Source: Tricholoma matsutake
Taxonomy: Eukaryota; Basidiomycota; Agaricomycetes; Agaricales; Tricholomataceae
Length of the DNA: 64,000 nucleotides
Assembly: GCA_026075535.2 (NCBI GenBank)
Contig: AP026545.1
Span: forward strand, 9,300,001-9,364,000
Reading direction: 5' to 3'
The notes below the pieces were generated by a model. The model saw only the letters and a program-made list of their open reading frames with translations. It had not been told where the DNA came from and ran no database searches. The first letter of the stretch is position 1, and each line of letters opens with the position of its first letter. Made by a program: the position numbers and the translations under genes. Below, piece by piece: positions 34,558-45,147 of this stretch.

Positions 34558-35941
34558 GACATCTCCAATCGTGGACCACAATTTGCTTCCACATTTATGT
34601 GAGAACTGAACAACATATTGGGAATTCAAACTAAATTATCTGCAGCATATCACCTGCAGACTGATGGGCAGACAGAGAGAATGAACCAGGAGTTGGAGCA
34701 GTACCTACATATGTTTGTCAACTACCAACAAACTGACTGGCCTGAATGGCTGGCAATTGCCGAATTTTCCCACAATAACAAATTCCATTTGGCTACTCAT
34801 ATGTCACCCTTTTTCGCAAATTATGGATATCATCCTTGCATGGGAGTAGAACCCAGAAGGGAAGTCAAAGTACAGTTGGTAGAAGACTTTGTATCTAAGA
34901 TGCAAAAGGTACAAGAGGAAGCAGAGGTGGCATTGAAGAAAGCACGTGATGACATGATGCGACATGCGGATCATACTCAAGCACGCGCTCCAGAGTACAA
35001 AGTTAGTGACTTGGTGTGGCTAAGTACCAAGGACCTGAATATTCCACGACCTTCGAGGAAACTTATGGAGAAACAAGTTGGCCCATATGCGATCTCTAAA
35101 GTGATCTCACCTAATGTGGTAGTGCTAAAATTACCCTGATCATTCAAGATTGATCCCAAGATTAATGTATCCCACCTATGCCCTTACCGCCCACCCACTA
35201 TTCCTGGCCAACAAACTACTCTGCAACCTCCGATAATAGTAGAAGGTGCTCCAGAATACATAGTTGAAGAAATTCTAGACTCACATCTTCGACGGAACAA
35301 ATTGGAGTTCTTAATAAAGTGGAAAAACTATACCAACAAAAATAATTCATGGGAACCCAAAGAGAATTGTAAGTGAGCATGTAATGCAATCGCCCAATTC
35401 TTTAAACATAATCCAAATGCTCCGCATCGCATTGCGAGAATGGTGTATGAGGGGATGAGATTCCAGCCTTACCAAAATTTCACAGAGGGGACAGATGCAA
35501 TATTTTCTCGCCTGGAAGTTGAGGCATAAAAGGGGGGTAATGTTAGGAAACCACCCCATTACCTAATAAAATTTCATTTTTATTTTATTATGTCGAATTA
35601 CACTACATTACACCAAATGATGCTAAATGACACTACACTTTGATAGTGTGAGAATTTTATTTCACATGCATCAATATGTACGCGCATGTATGAGTGCATT
35701 GGTAACAACAATGTACAATATATGTAACATAGTATATAAACCCTAAATATACACCTAGAGGACCCCAGTTGTGTTCTCTTAGGTATTCCACCTATGCTTG
35801 TGGTGTGAATAGCCTATCTCAACAAACTCACCTATTAATAACCCCTCATATCAAAACCATCAGTTCCCCAATCACACGTGCAGATCCCAACCCCTTCTTG
35901 TAGAGGGTCTTAGCTAGCAGATAGTGGGTGTTGCCCTAACA
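34558..35941 (+). mobile_element. Gypsy-2, 5'-truncated second copy
   Basis: Collinear with 53905-55281: end of the integrase core (HLQTDGQTERMNQELEQYL), chromodomain region and one 401-bp LTR. Coding breaks include a TGA at 35137-35139 where the other copy has CGA, while at 34960-34962 this copy keeps CGA and the other has TGA. The left side is lost. The right flank continues directly into the zinc-finger pseudogene. Confidence 0.9.
35541..35941 (+). repeat. 3' LTR of truncated Gypsy-2 copy
   Basis: 401 bp, TGTTAGGAAACC...CCCTAACA, same length as the LTRs at 49063 and 54881; preceded by the purine tract AAAAGGGGGG. Confidence 0.9.
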
Positions 35942-37870
35942 AGTATCAGGCTTGATTCTCCAATTGCAACATTGGTCAAATGTGAGGAACATCTTTTTGT
36001 GTCTATTGGTGAGGTCAACAATATCACCTGGGATTTGAAACATGTTGAACAAGTGTTCAAATTTCCTACCAGATCTTATTTCTTGTTCCTGCTACTATAA
36101 CTGATGATCCAGAACTGAAGAATGGTTGGTGTTGGTCTCGCAGACATGGATCAAGTCATCATGTTTCTGGCTGACTCATGGAACCTTTGAACCCTGCAAT
36201 ATGTGTTCAGGATCCATGTGAGCCATTTTATCTGTTTGAAAGTAGTGCTTTGATGGTGATAGGATCAAGCATCCTGGAACGTATTACTCCAGAATCTGCA
36301 AAAGGTCTCGCTAAAATCAAAAGGTTGGATGATTTTCCTTATTGTGAGACATCTGGTGAGATACTGTGTCCTCATGTGGTTGGTAACATTTACTGAACAT
36401 ATTTATCAGGTAAAGCATGTTTTGTCTGTGAGGATGCAGGAAAGGAGAAGGAGCTCATGAAGGGAAGGCAATGTCCAAGCTGCTTACCTGCTGTAGAACT
36501 TCTATCATCAGGTCCATGTGTGCTTGCGCACATGGCAGCACATATTCATTTTGACTCAAGAACCAGTGCTGCATTGGAGCCTTGTGGATAATTATGCCTA
36601 TGTCCTTCCCCTCACTGCATATTTCACCTCAAAAAGGGGAAGGGAGTGAACTCAGGAGTTCAAATAGACTATGAAAAATCCTTGTGCACCAGACTCATGA
36701 TGTTTTCCTATTCTGTTGCTGCATCATCCACAGCCTCAAGCCCCTGCTCTAATGTTCCAATACTATGTCCCTGGTGCTCAAAGTCTGAGCCAGCTATTTG
36801 GTGGTGGTACAATATGCTGCACCATGTCAAATCAAAGCATCCCCATGTCTTGCTCAGAGAAAACAAGGAAATGTGGAAGATTGGCAATTCAGAAAAGCAG
36901 GAGCTCCAGAAGATCTGAGACAAACACCACGAAATCAAGAAGTCATGCAAGGGTAACAAGAATTCAAAGCCATTGCTAGTCATTTCCAATGCACATAGCT
37001 CTCATTACACACTCCAGTAAATGTTTCATCAAACCAATTTATGCTTCAATTAAACTCTACTTATAGTGAGATGGACTATGAGCAAGAAACTGATGGTGAT
37101 GATGAAAGCAGTGGCGAGAACCTTCTGAGCAATGCCCCCAATGCAGTCCAGTCTGTTCAGAAGAGGCAACAGTTTGTCATAGAGAGTAGTGATGAAAGCG
37201 ATGCTGGAACAGGTGACAATGATGGCGGAGATAAGGATATTGGAGCGGATGGAAGCATGGGGATAGATGACAAGAATAATGAGAATGAGGATGTGGTAAG
37301 CATTGAGGATGCAAACAATTGGTTGTCAGACTTACCTGTACTCCTAGAACCAACACTCTCAGTAGGCATTGAGCTAACTGCAAGCAGCTTGACTAATCCA
37401 ACCACTGGCATCTCTTCTGCCCCTTCTCCACATCTACCAGCACCTGCCATGATCCATATACATGCAGAGTTCTCATTGGCACAAAGGGCCAAAACTGTGG
37501 ATCCACCTATGTTGCTGTCAAACACTGCTTCTGTGGGGATTGAGAACCCATTTACTCAAGGTGCACCTGCAACCCGGGTTGGTCAAGTCCATCGTACCTG
37601 AGACTTTGCAATGTTGTCAGAATGCACTTGTGGGGTTGCAGTTTCACAAGACGAAATCTCTGCTGGATGTGATGTGATTTGTTGCAAAAAAACTGGCTGT
37701 GAAACACAATGGGTTAGTCTCACACATTCTCATGGCAAACATGGACTCACTCATGACTTTAGTACCATCTTCAATGCATAGGGCTTGAGTATGCAACCAG
37801 TGGCTGGACCTGTGAAGCCTGTGGGTCAGATCATCGAGGAAAGCATTGTCGAGCATGAGATACAGGTATT
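35942..37870 (+). pseudogene. Cys/His-rich zinc-finger protein, C-terminal part
   Basis: Reading starts at the LTR edge (RLDSPIATLVKCEEHLFVSI), then PFYLFESSALMVIGSSILER, KACFVCEDAG, AHMAAHIHFDSRTSAALEPC, LCPSPHCIFHLKKGKGVNSG, CPWCSKSEPAIWWWYNMLHH (zinc-finger-like C-X2-C with later His), an acidic linker (37070-37330) and a PHD-like end CTCGVAVSQDEISAGCDVICCKKTGCETQW written in blocks around 37610-37720. I know this as a basidiomycete-specific family of unknown role. Stops at 36394, 36588, 36916, 37599 and several frameshifts. The N-terminal half is missing, replaced by the Gypsy-2 fragment. 37871-38261 holds no gene. Confidence 0.5.
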
Positions 37871-38261
37871 AGTATACTGCAGAGCATGATGTGGATCCTC
37901 AGACCAGTCGGACTGTGTCTATATATGATAATTAGTTCCTACCCTGGTTAGTTAGTCTCCCCAAATGTTGCCTTAATAAAAAATTCGACCCTGGGTGCAT
38001 AATTTTTTTTATGGGACCCCCTTGATACAAAGAGTATTAGAATCAATACTTGCATTATGCAGGGAAATTGTACTGTATTACAGCTGCCCAAAAAAATGCA
38101 CCCTATAGCGACAACCAAACTGCACTATCTCAGAAGGAAGAACAACATCTGTTTACTCACTAGGAATACATAAGATGTTGCAAGCAAGACAACATAAATG
38201 GACTTGCCAACTTACCACCTAAATGACACCTGAGCAATAGGGGAATACACAGTAGACAAAA

Positions 38262-38650
38262 TTGGCTCAATTTGATACCAGAATCCAAACTGAAATCCAG
38301 CCTATGCAGATGCTGCTTACAGTGTTGGCTGACACAGATCACTCCCCTCAAGAAATCCACTTATTTGGGGCTGGCAGCACTTACACTGCCATGCAGCATG
38401 GACTGCCCACCACAGAGCCTCCTCTACTTTCCTCCTGCTCTTCCTTAGGAGTTGCATTCACTCCTGTTTTGTATCAGATGTCTGCCAAGCAACCACTGGG
38501 TGATCATTCTTATATGCCTGCACCTCAACTCAAGTCTTGTCTGAAGAAAGACCTTAAGGGCCATGTCTTGACTACCCTCCCAAATTTTTTTCTTCATGAG
38601 CTTTGGCCCAATTCTGCCTTACCATGTCATCCAAATATGAACATATTCCA
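38262..38650 (+). pseudogene. FunK1-type kinase, 5' part, split by Copia
   Basis: An open stretch ending KDLKGHVLTTLPNFFLHELW, PNSALPCHPNMNIF, which stops at the TTCCA target site of the Copia element. The N-terminal region of fungal FunK1 proteins has this composition (helical, with a Trp-rich boundary before the kinase lobe). The matching right half restarts at 62379. No ATG with good context was chosen; the start is unresolved. Confidence 0.5.
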
Positions 38651-39002
38651 TGTTGAGGTGCCGTTTATCACACCATAAGTGTACATGATCACATCTTTTG
38701 ATGCGTGTACTATTTTTAGCACATCCCTTTGATGCGCCGTCTCATAGACACCTTTGTGTCTCTTATCCCTTTTACTCTTTGTGTAGCTGAACTCACTTAT
38801 ATATAGGGTAGGTAGTTATCTGAACACCTCAGTCGCTTGTACAGAGACTGAGGTGAGTATTCTAGACATTATGATATCACAGACCAATACTTACTGTACT
38901 TATAGCTATACTCTGATTACGCTAGGTACAGTTGTTGTATTCAGTTAGTTGCTTGTACAGAGACTGAGCTATACTCTGATTATGCTAGGTTGAATTTCTA
39001 CA
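38651..39002 (+). repeat. 5' LTR of Copia element
   Basis: 352 bp. Contains a TATA-like TATATATAGGG near 38798 and two CTTGTACAGAGACTGAG repeats near 38836 and 38951. Confidence 0.93.
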
Positions 39003-39014
39003 GGTTATGGGCCA
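39003..39014 (+). other. Putative primer-binding site of Copia
   Basis: GGTTATGGGCCA immediately follows the LTR. It is close to the complement of the anticodon arm of initiator tRNA-Met (GGTTATGAGCCC), the half-tRNA priming known for Drosophila copia. Confidence 0.55.
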
Positions 39015-39210
39015 CTCCCGTTGTTAGAAACAACAGTAGAAACTTCCTAGCCACTCGACACTATATGCCATATGCTCCGATCATTTCAATCATCCGTTCC
39101 ATCTCGGATCATGGACTTCACTTTGAGCACATCCAGTCTTCTGGCAAGCATTCCCCTTTGTTACTACATACTTGGTCGCCATTCTACCTGGCAACACTTT
39201 ACCATCAAAT

Positions 39211-41078
39211 ATGATGTCTGAATCCACAATCCCATCTATCTCCCTCATTAAACTGTCTGTTCAGTACTCAGGGGAGAAGCTCAATAAACTGAAGTCCAAT
39301 TACAAAGAATGGTGCAAAGAAATTGCAATTGCTCTTTCTTTAAATGGGCTGTATGAGTACATCGTCAACAACATCATTGAACCATCCTCGAATGAGCCCC
39401 ATGCCCTTGTGAATTATAAAGCCAACTTGAGGCTCACTTATGCATTTATAGCATCTAGTGTTGCTCCCTCTGAATGGCTGTTCCTAGACATGGTAAAAGG
39501 ACCTAGCGTCAACTGGGAGACACTCCAAGCATGCCACCAGAAAGAGGGACCAGTCCACCAGGTCCAACTTCTACAACAGGCTCTTTCCATCCAATGCACA
39601 AAGGACACCCCCCTCCTGAAACTGCTGATAAGATTTGCACCCTCATTGAATGTGCCTTTGCCATGGGGGACATCAAACCTGATCTTCTTTGTTGTATCGC
39701 ACTCCTCAACTTCCTCAGCAAACATTTTCCTCATGCACGTTCCATTATTTCTCGAGATATCATGGCTTCCACTGATGCATCACCATACACTTCCATGAAA
39801 ATTCATCAGTTCCTGGAGAATGAGCAATCCCTTCTTGAGAACAATGTCTGCAATAATTTCCGTCCCTCTGTCGCACTAACTGCTCATATCAAACTGACCA
39901 GACCACCAAATGGACTCATTTGTAGCAACTCTACTTGTGGGAAGTCAGGACACACCATCAAGTACTGCATCAAACCTGGTGAAGGGATGGCAGGGAAGAC
40001 ACTTACTGAGTTGATTGCCACATGGAGGGCAGCTTCTGATCAAAGGAAAAAACCTAGTCCCACTACTTTGAAGATCCCCGTAACCATGAAAGACATAAAT
40101 GGCTGTGCCTTCACAGTCATGGTCGATCATAACCCTTCCTCACCAGCGACCTCACCCCCTGACTTTGCGGGTATAGCATGTGACCCTGCCCCCACCTCTA
40201 CAATCGATGAAATTGAATATGAGGGCTGGCTTGTGGTCAAGGAGCAGCCAAGAACCACCATTGACTGGACAAAGCACACTGCTCCAGTGGACAACAGTGC
40301 CTTCACTGTTACACCCTTAAATCAGACCAAGTGCACCCATATCTCATCAACCAAATTACCCTTCCTCATTGACAATGGTGCCACTGTTCACATATCCCCA
40401 GACCGTTCTGATTTCTGTTCTCTCTGCCTGATCACTTCCCAATCAATTAAAGGCATGGGAGGATATTTGATCACTGTGATTGGCATGGGTGATGTCAAGC
40501 CACGGGTAGCTTGGGGCGCATCAATCATCTTACATAACACACTTTACGTCCCTGAGTCAATGGATTGGCTGGTATCTGTCAGTTCCCTTGCAGGAGACTT
40601 GAACACCATCACACATTTTGACAACTCATCTTGCTGGATAACTAAAAAATCCACAGGCGCATTGATAGCTCACGGTTCCATGACCTCCAAGAAGCTCTAC
40701 TCACTCACCCTACACTCCGCGTCTGTTAGCACACATTAACAATTCACAGATTGCCAAATCTGAAGACCTGGCACCATCACCTCAGCCATGCCAATTACCA
40801 ATCCCTGTGTGATATGGCCAAGAAAGGCACACTCACAGGTATGCCATTGTCAGCCACTACACAGCTACCCAAATGTGATGCCTGTCTTGTCAGAAAACAG
40901 ACGAGAACACCAGTCCAAAAGAAACGAGAAGAGGGTGAGGGACATAGGGCAACTAGGCATCTGGAGAAGGTGTGAGTTGATTTATCAGGCCCACATGCAG
41001 TCAAGTCCCATACTGGTCACAAATATGTAATGGACATTGTCAATGATTTTACCTCATTCCCATGGTCTATACCCCTCA
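39211..41078 (+). pseudogene. Copia gag, protease and integrase start
   Basis: ATG 39211 gives MMSESTIPSISLIKL and a UBN2-like Gag core, frameshifted near 39605. Zinc knuckle CSNSTCGKSGHTIKYC lies near 39932. The protease box is FLIDNGATVHISP (40360-40395) with Asn for the Ser of DSG. GAG-pre-integrase reads TWHHHLSHANYQSLCDMAKK and CDACLVRKQTRTP (HHCC zinc site) near 40770-40915. The integrase core begins VDLSGPHAVKSHTGHKYVMD and runs to WSIPL, where the CACTA element enters after TCA (41076-41078). A stop at 40737 and TGA at 40976 break the frame. Confidence 0.88.
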
Positions 41079-41386
41079 CACCAGGGGCAAAACTTAGGGC
41101 AGTAGGTGCGGCAGTTGGATTTGAAATTTTAAACACTTAGCAGTTATATAATATAATTTGAAAGTATGCAATGATCAATGTGATGTTTTTTGCCTGCCGA
41201 TATGCCGCCGTACTGATCATGGCCCATCAGATCGCCCTGGACTTTCCAATTTTTTCTGGCATGAGGATCCTTTATTCCACCACATGATCATGCTGAATTC
41301 TTTTGTCCTCGACGTGTTTCATGCCATGCACTGTGCACACGTTCTGGCTTGACTGAATACCTTGATTCTTGACCACCACCATCCCA

Positions 41387-42969
41387 ATGGCTGACTCTGA
41401 TGCTCACATGCAACCTCCTACTGATTCTGAATCTGGGTTAGGGGAGGGCACCTCATCTGGTAACAAGCACAAGTGCTCACCAGACAGTAGCAGTACAAAC
41501 CCCAACTCCTCATGAGCGAAGAAAGCATGCAAAGCTTTTGCTAAGTGACCCAGGAAACCCAAGAAACCTAGTGACTGGCACATGAGAAAGGGAGAGGTAC
41601 CAAAAGAGGCAGAGAAAACAAATTGTATTTGATCACTTCACAGTTCTTCTGTATTTTAGGCAGCTCTTGAGCTTCATCTTCATGTCCTGTGGTGTCTACC
41701 ACACCAGAGCACTGTTCCCCCAAAGGTCACTCCTGAAGACAAAGTACCATTCACTCAGTGTTATTTGTCTGAAGCACAGCTCCAAAACTCGGTAACATCC
41801 AGCCTGGATGACAACTCAGGTAGGATACAAGATGCCAAAGCCAAGGTAGCTGAGCTTGTCAGCTCTCTTGAGGATGGGATGATTGCTGCAAACATTAGGC
41901 ACATCCAGGAGTGTCATTTGTTACTCATCTTTAGGACTGTGGCATGCCTTGGACTTGCAAAGTGGGCACCCGATGTCCTGAGTAGTGATCCTGAGTCCAT
42001 GTACAACCTACTCCATGAACATATTGCACTCAAGACATTTGAGCAGGTCTCAGCTGCATATGGGTATAGTCACATGGGAGCTAACCTGTCATGGGTCCAT
42101 GACTTTGCACTCATGTGCAAACTTTACCAAAGTTTTGTCTTTTCCTACATGTATGGGCTTGCAAAGTCAGAGGCAAAGAGTCCAGGGAGTGTTGCAAAGG
42201 GAAAGCAGATGACTTCAGTGTGGAAGAGACGTAATACTGTGTGTATTTTGCTTCCATTGAAATGTGGACTATACTGAGATAAGTTCAATAGCTTGCTAGT
42301 GGCAGAGTTGAAGTATTCAAAGCACGGGGTTTCAATGATCAAGTCTTGGCCTTAGCTAATGAAAATGAGGCCCATTCTGATGATGAGTTGGCAGAAGGGG
42401 ACCCAGACTCAGTCTACCATATCAAGGAGAAGGAGGGTTGGGCAACAGGGGTGGCTGCATTCTTCCGTATGGCAGACAAGCAACACCAGTGGATGAATAA
42501 AAGCAAAAGTGGTCACTTCAGGTGAGTTCAAGTGTCATTACCTTTTATCATTGGCTAATTTTATAATTACAGAACTGAGCGACGCCGTGAAGATCCTCCA
42601 ATACCAAAGCAATCAAAGCTTCTGGCACTACCAAAGTCAGTCCCAATTGATTGGTTTGATCCAATCTACTGGAATGAACACCTTTTGCTCCATGAATGTG
42701 CTGATTACACCTGGGGTGGACGGCATGTTGCTCTGCCTGATGATCCACAGTTGTACAGCACCTGGTCTGTATGTGTGGCATGGAAAAATCTCCTGGAGAA
42801 AGAGTTCATGGAGAAGTATGGGAATGATGTGTTGACACAATATAAGCTGCCTACTGAGGAGGAACTGAAACAGCTTGACCGATATGATGAAGAGCAGGAG
42901 GGGCAGGCAGATGGGGCAGAAGAGGTGGATGATGATGATGATGGTGATGACTTGGATGGTGATGACTAG
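41387..42969 (+). pseudogene. Four-exon gene of the CACTA element, unknown function
   Basis: Exons 41387-41596, 41660-42230, 42279-42521 and 42573-42969, introns of 63, 48 and 51 bp with GT-AG ends (last one GTGAGT...TTACAG). Starts MADSDAHMQPPTDSESGLGE with a basic KKACKAFAK stretch interrupted by two TGA codons. The middle reads EDGMIAANIRHIQECHLLLI; the end reads EFMEKYGNDVLTQYKLPTEE followed by an Asp run. One indel lies near 42310. I do not recognise a domain. By position it could be the second, DNA-binding protein that CACTA elements need (a TnpA counterpart); this is inference. Confidence 0.55.
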
Positions 42970-43189
42970 CCTAAGAATGCAGGATAGATCAAGGTATATC
43001 CTTCTTGACTTTGCATGTTTGGCCCTTTGCAACGAACTGGTAGCTGCTAGCAGCACTTCTATGCTTTCCACTAATATTTCAATTCTATGCCTATTTACTC
43101 ACTATGGTCTCTTTAGTAGTATGCTCTATGATTTCTCTATGATTCTCTTGACTCACTGTACATTATGATACAGACACTTCATTTAATAC

Positions 43190-44560
43190 AAAATTATGAT
43201 ATTTATTCATTAAAAAAAGTTACAAAAAAAAGATCGTTGCTCCCCATTTCCACCCCACGAGCAGTTGCTCGCAGCAGCAGGTGGGGGAGCTGTGGTCATT
43301 GTGGTGGCCGTCGTCATCATCATTGTCAAGCCTGCTCCCCCAAGAAGTCTCCTCCCTCGTGTTTGGAGCAAGGGAGGGGGTGATGGTGCATGTTGTTGCC
43401 AAGAGCAGAATGAGAAACCCCTCCTCTCGCATTTGCAGTGAGAGAGGGGGTGGTGGTGGTTGTCACTGAGAACAGAACATGAAATGCCCCCACTTGCGTT
43501 TGCAGTGAGAGGGGGTGGTGTGGTTGTCGCTGAGAACAGAATGTGAAATATCCCTGCTCACATTTGCAGCGAGAGGGGGTGGTGGTGGTTGTCGCCAAGA
43601 GCAGAATGAGAAACCCCTCCTCTCGCATTTGCAGCAAGGGAGGGGGTGGTGGTGGTGGTTGTCACCAAGAATAGAATGAAAAACACCCCCACTCGTGTTT
43701 GTAGCAAGAGAGGGGATGGTGGTGGTTGTCACCAAGAACAGAACATGAAATGCCCCCGCTTGCATTTGCAGTGAGATGGGGTGGTGGTGTTTGTCACCAA
43801 GAGCAGAATGAGAAACCCCTCCTCTCACGTTTGCAGCAAGGGAGGGGTGGTGGTGGTGGTTGTCACCAAGAATAGAATGAAAAACACCCCCGCTCATGTT
43901 TGCAGTGAGAGAGGGGGTGGTGGTGGTTGTCGCTGAGAACAGAACATGAAACATCCCTGCTCACGTTTGCAGCGAGAGGGGGGTGGTGCCTGTCATTGTC
44001 GTCGTTGTGCCTGCTCCCCCTTCTTGTCATCTCCATCCTTGTTGCTCCCTGTTTCCACCCCTCGAGCAGTTGCTCACAGCAGTGGTTTAGGGTGCTATGA
44101 TGTGTGGTGGTGGTGGCAGTAAGAGAGGGAGGATGTCATTGTCATTGTTGGTTCCATCCTGTTTGGATTGCGAGGGGGTTTGCATGGACATGTCTGGGCA
44201 TGCATTGTGTCATTACCCCATGCCTGCTCCCTCTTCCGCCATCTCTGTCACTGGCAACTGCAATCCTGCTTGTATTTGTGGTGGGTGAGAGTTGGGAAGG
44301 GGGAAGATGGGGTAGGGGGGTGTACCTGGCAGGTATGCCGCTCCTTGGGTCTCCTGGCACCCCTCAGCTGTATCCTGTACTAAGACAAAGCCCTCACATC
44401 CCGATTCTATGGGGAGGAGGGCAGAGCAGGCATACATGGCCGTTGTCAAGCTAAGGTGACCATTGTATCTAGAACAAAAGGCAAAAGATGTTTGTTAGTA
44501 CTAAGAAGAAGAAAGAAGTAGAATTACTCAAGGCCTAGCATCTGAAAATGTGTATCCATC
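43190..44560 (+). repeat. Hairpin minisatellite family, copy 3
   Basis: Flanked by GAGCAGTTGCTCGC (43259-43272) and GAGCAGTTGCTCAC (44066-44079) palindromes. 43395-43985 holds about ten tandem units of 62-70 bp, each with CTCTCGCATTTGCAGYGAGAG-like hairpins between C- and G-runs and a spacer GGTGGTGGTTGTCRCCAAGA. Units alternate in a three-unit higher-order pattern (units beginning AATGAGAAACCCCTCC recur every third unit). Apparent frames of up to 163 codons are repeat-derived. The distal part, 44090-44560, is unique sequence shared in fragments with copy 2. Confidence 0.8.
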
Positions 44561-45147
44561 ATTTCTACAGTCCCAAAAAGGCTGTAGCCTCCACCAACCC
44601 ATGTTGTCCCCAATTGTTGTGGCATCGTCATCTTGAGGTGTTGAGATGGCGTTGGCATGACACGGCATGCGTGAAACGTTTGAATTCAAACACTATATCT
44701 AAAGCAGAGTCAAACACTTTGTTAGTGTTTGTCATGGACCCAAGTAAACGTGCATACTCACCTGGTATGGTCACAAGGGAATCCGGCCACCATAGGAGGT
44801 CAGAATGAGTTGACAAGAGACTTGGGGTGTGTTACACCCCGAGAAAGAAAGGTGAACGATGTACAAGTCGTTCACCAGTAGGAGTTGAGTGAAACTTGAT
44901 GGTTACCCATCAAGTTGAAATGTGTAACAAATGTCACATGACATGCAACCCGAATCAAACACGTTTGACACATTTGTCACCAGATAGTCGGGATTCTCCC
45001 AACTGCTCCTGTGCTCAAATAATAGGAAACTACTATGAAAATTCAACTGACATGTTTCCCAACAACAAGACATATTAAGTTGAGTGGATACAAATGTACA
45101 ATTAAATACTTGTCCCTAAGCATCCACTGGCACTCCCGCTCTTGTTC

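Noticed and set aside
43326..43954. Minus-strand frames of 103-163 codons with GGVSHSALGDN-type repeats
   Set aside because: They are translations of the 65-bp minisatellite; the same holds for the frames at 27108-27538.
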